A DNA stretch of 64,000 bases from Paludibacter jiangxiensis (GTDB taxonomy: Bacteria; Bacteroidota; Bacteroidia; Bacteroidales; Paludibacteraceae), in assembly GCF_001618385.1 (NCBI RefSeq), contig NZ_BDCR01000002.1:186001-250000 (forward strand). Direction: 5' to 3'. Below the pieces are notes generated by a model. That model did not search any database. It was not told the DNA's origin and saw only the letters and a list, made by a program, of their open reading frames with translations. Both the position numbers and the translations under genes were made by a program. Shown here piece by piece: positions 60,980-64,000 of the stretch. Each line of letters starts with the position of its first letter. The stretch's first letter is position 1.

Positions 60980-62104
60980 ATGAAACCATTCGACGTATAT
61001 CCTCTTTTCGATATAGAAATTGTAAAAGGCGAAGGGTGTTACACCTACGATGCGCAGGGTAACAAATACCTCGACCTTTATGGTGGTCATGCCGTCATTT
61101 CGATCGGGCATACCCATCCGCATTATGTGAAGCGTGTAACCGACCAGTTGAATAAACTGGGCTTTTATTCCAATTCGGTGCAAAACAGTTTGCAGGTTCA
61201 CTTGGCTGAAAAGCTGGGTAAGGCATCCGGTTACGAAGATTATGATCTGTTTATGATTAATACCGGTGCCGAAGCCAACGAAAATGCACTGAAACTGGCC
61301 TCTTTCTACAATGGAAAGAAGCGAATTGTTTCGTTCGGCAAAAGCTTTCATGGTCGTACCTCGGCGGCCGTTCGTGTAACCGATAATCCTAAAATTGTAG
61401 CTCCCGTCAATAGCGGAATGGAGGTGACATTTCTTCCGTTGGACGATATAGATGCTGTAAAAGCAGAATTAGCCAAAGGTGATGTGAGTTCGGTGATTAT
61501 AGAAGGTATTCAGGGCGTTGGTGGTATTCGTATTCCCGATGATAACTTTTTGAAACAGTTGCGTCAGGTGTGTGACGGAACCGATACAGTGTTGATTCTG
61601 GACGAAATTCAGTCGGGTTACGGACGTAGCGGAAAGTTTTTTGCTCACCAGTATGCCGGCATTCGTCCCGATATGATTACGGTGGCAAAAGGTATCGGAA
61701 ACGGCTTTCCGATCGGCGCGGTGCTGATCGCTCCCAAGTTCAAGGCGGTTCACGGACAGTTGGGAACAACGTTCGGAGGAAATCACCTGGCTTGTGCAGC
61801 TGCTTTAGCGGTGCTCGAAGTGATGGGAGTAGAAAAACTGGTTGAAAATGCAGCTGAGGTCGGCGATTTCCTGATGGTTGAACTGAAGAAGATTTCGGGC
61901 ATTAAAGAGGTACGCGGGCGCGGTTTGATGATCGGTATCGAGTTTGAAGAATCGGCAGCAGCTATCCGTCGCAAACTGTTATTCGAAGAAAAAGTTTTCA
62001 CCGGAGCCAGCGGAACCAATGTAATACGTCTGTTACCACCACTTTGTTTGACGAAAAATGAGGCCGAAATATTCCTCGAACGCTTTAAAAAAGTATTGAA
62101 ATAA
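60980..62104 (+). CDS. argD: Acetylornithine/succinylornithine aminotransferase-like protein
   Basis: This 374-residue protein belongs to the class III, PLP-dependent aminotransferases. The PLP Lys is Lys237 in TVAKGIGNGFPIGA, and the Asp that binds the ring nitrogen is Asp209 in LILDEIQSGYGRSGKFFAHQ. NTGAEANENALKLA and the early LDLYGGHAVISIGHTHPHYV are typical of ArgD. Bacteroidetes use succinylated intermediates in arginine synthesis, so the substrate may be N-succinylornithine. No other arg genes are near, so the precise role is inferred from family alone. Confidence 0.85.
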   Translation: MKPFDVYPLFDIEIVKGEGCYTYDAQGNKYLDLYGGHAVISIGHTHPHYVKRVTDQLNKLGFYSNSVQNSLQVHLAEKLGKASGYEDYDLFMINTGAEANENALKLASFYNGKKRIVSFGKSFHGRTSAAVRVTDNPKIVAPVNSGMEVTFLPLDDIDAVKAELAKGDVSSVIIEGIQGVGGIRIPDDNFLKQLRQVCDGTDTVLILDEIQSGYGRSGKFFAHQYAGIRPDMITVAKGIGNGFPIGAVLIAPKFKAVHGQLGTTFGGNHLACAAALAVLEVMGVEKLVENAAEVGDFLMVELKKISGIKEVRGRGLMIGIEFEESAAAIRRKLLFEEKVFTGASGTNVIRLLPPLCLTKNEAEIFLERFKKVLK

Positions 62105-62281
62105 TCCGTTTGCGCGAAAAGATTTAGTAACGAAAATTTCATCCTCTTTTAGTGTGAGGAAAACACGTGCTAAGTTAGTGTAAATGAAAATCTTTTTTGA
62201 GCAGGAGTTTGATTTTATTAGCCTGATAATTAGGTAATTAAAAATTAGAGAAATAATTCTTTAATTTAAGAAATAAAAGCA

Positions 62282-62311
62282 TTGTTCGCACGAAAAAAAT
62301 AACTACCTTTG
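62282..62311 (+). promoter_or_regulatory. Promoter of gapA
   Basis: TTG (62282-62284) and TACCTTTG (62304-62311) are separated by 19 nt, a full match to the Bacteroidetes promoter layout, 35 bp before the gapA ATG. Confidence 0.75.
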
Positions 62312-62334
62312 TGCGACTTTTAATGAACTATTAA

Positions 62335-63348
<1,014 letters not shown>

Positions 63349-63369
63349 TCGGAACCCGATATAAATAGT

Positions 63370-63406
63370 GAAGCCGCTTCGAAAGAGGCGGCTTCCTCTT
63401 TTTTTA
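63370..63406 (+). terminator. Terminator after gapA
   Basis: GAAGCCGC (63370-63377) pairs with GCGGCTTC (63388-63395), followed by CTC and a run of T. Confidence 0.85.
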
Positions 63407-63556
63407 GAGAAGAAATTTCTTGACAGGTTTTGAAATAAACCGAAACACACCTACCTCTTTATGATGTCCTTTTTCAGTAGTGCCATCCGTGCAGAAAACT
63501 CTTGAAAACAGGGCAATTTTTTATGCAATAATATTCATAAAACCAATAGAATATAG

Positions 63557-63564
63557 TACCTTTG
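63557..63564 (+). promoter_or_regulatory. -7 promoter element of mutA
   Basis: TACCTTTG fits TAnnTTTG, 77 bp before the mutA ATG. No -33 TTG is seen at the usual spacing. Confidence 0.5.
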
Positions 63565-63641
63565 CATCGCTTTGTCAGTAGTTAATACTGATTCCAAAAT
63601 AGAGCGTAACATTCAATCTATCAATAACTAAACAAATAAGT

Positions 63642-64000
63642 ATGAGCAACAAACAAAAATTGTTCACCGAGTTTCCTGCTGTTTCAACTCAGGAATGGAT
63701 GGACAAAGCAATTGCCGACCTTAAAGGGGCCGACTTTGAGAAAAAGCTTGTTTGGCGTACCAATGAAGGATTCAACGTCAAACCTTTTCACCGTGAAGAA
63801 GACCTGGCTGGCCTGAAAACTACAGGTTCGGTTCCTGGTCATTTTCCTTATGTGCGTGGTACAAAGGCTGATAACAGCTGGTTGATTCGTCAGGATATTG
63901 ACGTTTGCAACGACTGTTTGGCTGCCGCAAATGCAAAAGCAGTTGATTTGCTGACTAAAGGTGTTACTTCTCTCGGTTTCGTTATCGATCGTGAAGCTGT
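63642..64000 (+). CDS. mutA: Methylmalonyl-CoA mutase small subunit, N-terminal part (partial)
   Basis: The frame starts at 63642 and is open to the end of the window, giving the first 119 residues. They match the N-terminus of the mutase small (beta) subunit: EWMDKAIADLKGADFEKKLV, then WRTNEGFNVKPFHREEDLAG, and GHFPYVRGTKADNSWLIRQD. This enzyme interconverts succinyl-CoA and methylmalonyl-CoA, which in Bacteroidetes leads to propionate, and the large subunit that holds B12 should follow outside the window. The B12 need fits the riboswitch-controlled uptake genes at 20-23 kb. Confidence 0.9.
   Translation, partial: MSNKQKLFTEFPAVSTQEWMDKAIADLKGADFEKKLVWRTNEGFNVKPFHREEDLAGLKTTGSVPGHFPYVRGTKADNSWLIRQDIDVCNDCLAAANAKAVDLLTKGVTSLGFVIDREA

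Overview
The window is chromosomal DNA from a Bacteroidetes bacterium, most likely of the order Bacteroidales. The evidence is type IX secretion (a SprA/Sov translocon, two PorP/SprF-like proteins and two exported proteins with gliding-type C-terminal domains), promoters of the Bacteroidetes form TTG-N19/20-TAnnTTTG, almost no Shine-Dalgarno sequences, a BtuB-BtuG cobalamin uptake pair, and the start of a methylmalonyl-CoA mutase gene. A propionate-forming, Paludibacter-like organism would fit, but the genus is a guess.

Layout. 1-4.1 kb: housekeeping genes (topA end, YqgE, an RluA-type pseudouridine synthase, pyrF, a membrane metallopeptidase) and a 200-bp MITE-like element. 4.2-16.9 kb: accessory region with two orphan secreted proteins, two ECF sigma factor units (the second heading an ABC exporter operon), an AraC regulator, an acyltransferase followed by a broken flavin reductase, a decayed tyrosine recombinase, an esterase-propeller fusion, a B12-type radical SAM protein, and several copies of two dispersed repeat families. 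17-24.8 kb: YjbQ, a DUF4197 protein, TcdA, and a cobalamin riboswitch driving btuB and a BtuG-like lipoprotein. 24.8-28.7 kb: an ABC-2 exporter operon interrupted by a four-helix-bundle gene, then recF. 28.7-49 kb: a type IX secretion block of two exported CTD proteins (735 and 2460 aa), each followed by a PorP/SprF gene, then sprA and ruvA. 49-54.1 kb: corA, rsmA, a GtrA-like gene with kdsA, a LysE exporter, fRMsr and a small basic protein. 54.2-64 kb: LacI regulator with uxaB-uxaA (hexuronate use), ppnP, thiL, rpiB, argD-like, gapA and the start of mutA.

The least explained signal is a set of degenerate tandem repeats with different unit sequences but the same 7-nt period. They lie directly in front of start codons (pyrF, thiL, uxaA, the ABC permease), in a peripheral loop of the cobalamin riboswitch, downstream of thiL, and on both sides of the four-helix-bundle gene. 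They resemble in architecture the heptanucleotide STRR repeats of cyanobacteria. A second theme is dispersed intergenic repeats that border broken genes and sometimes run up to a promoter -7 element.
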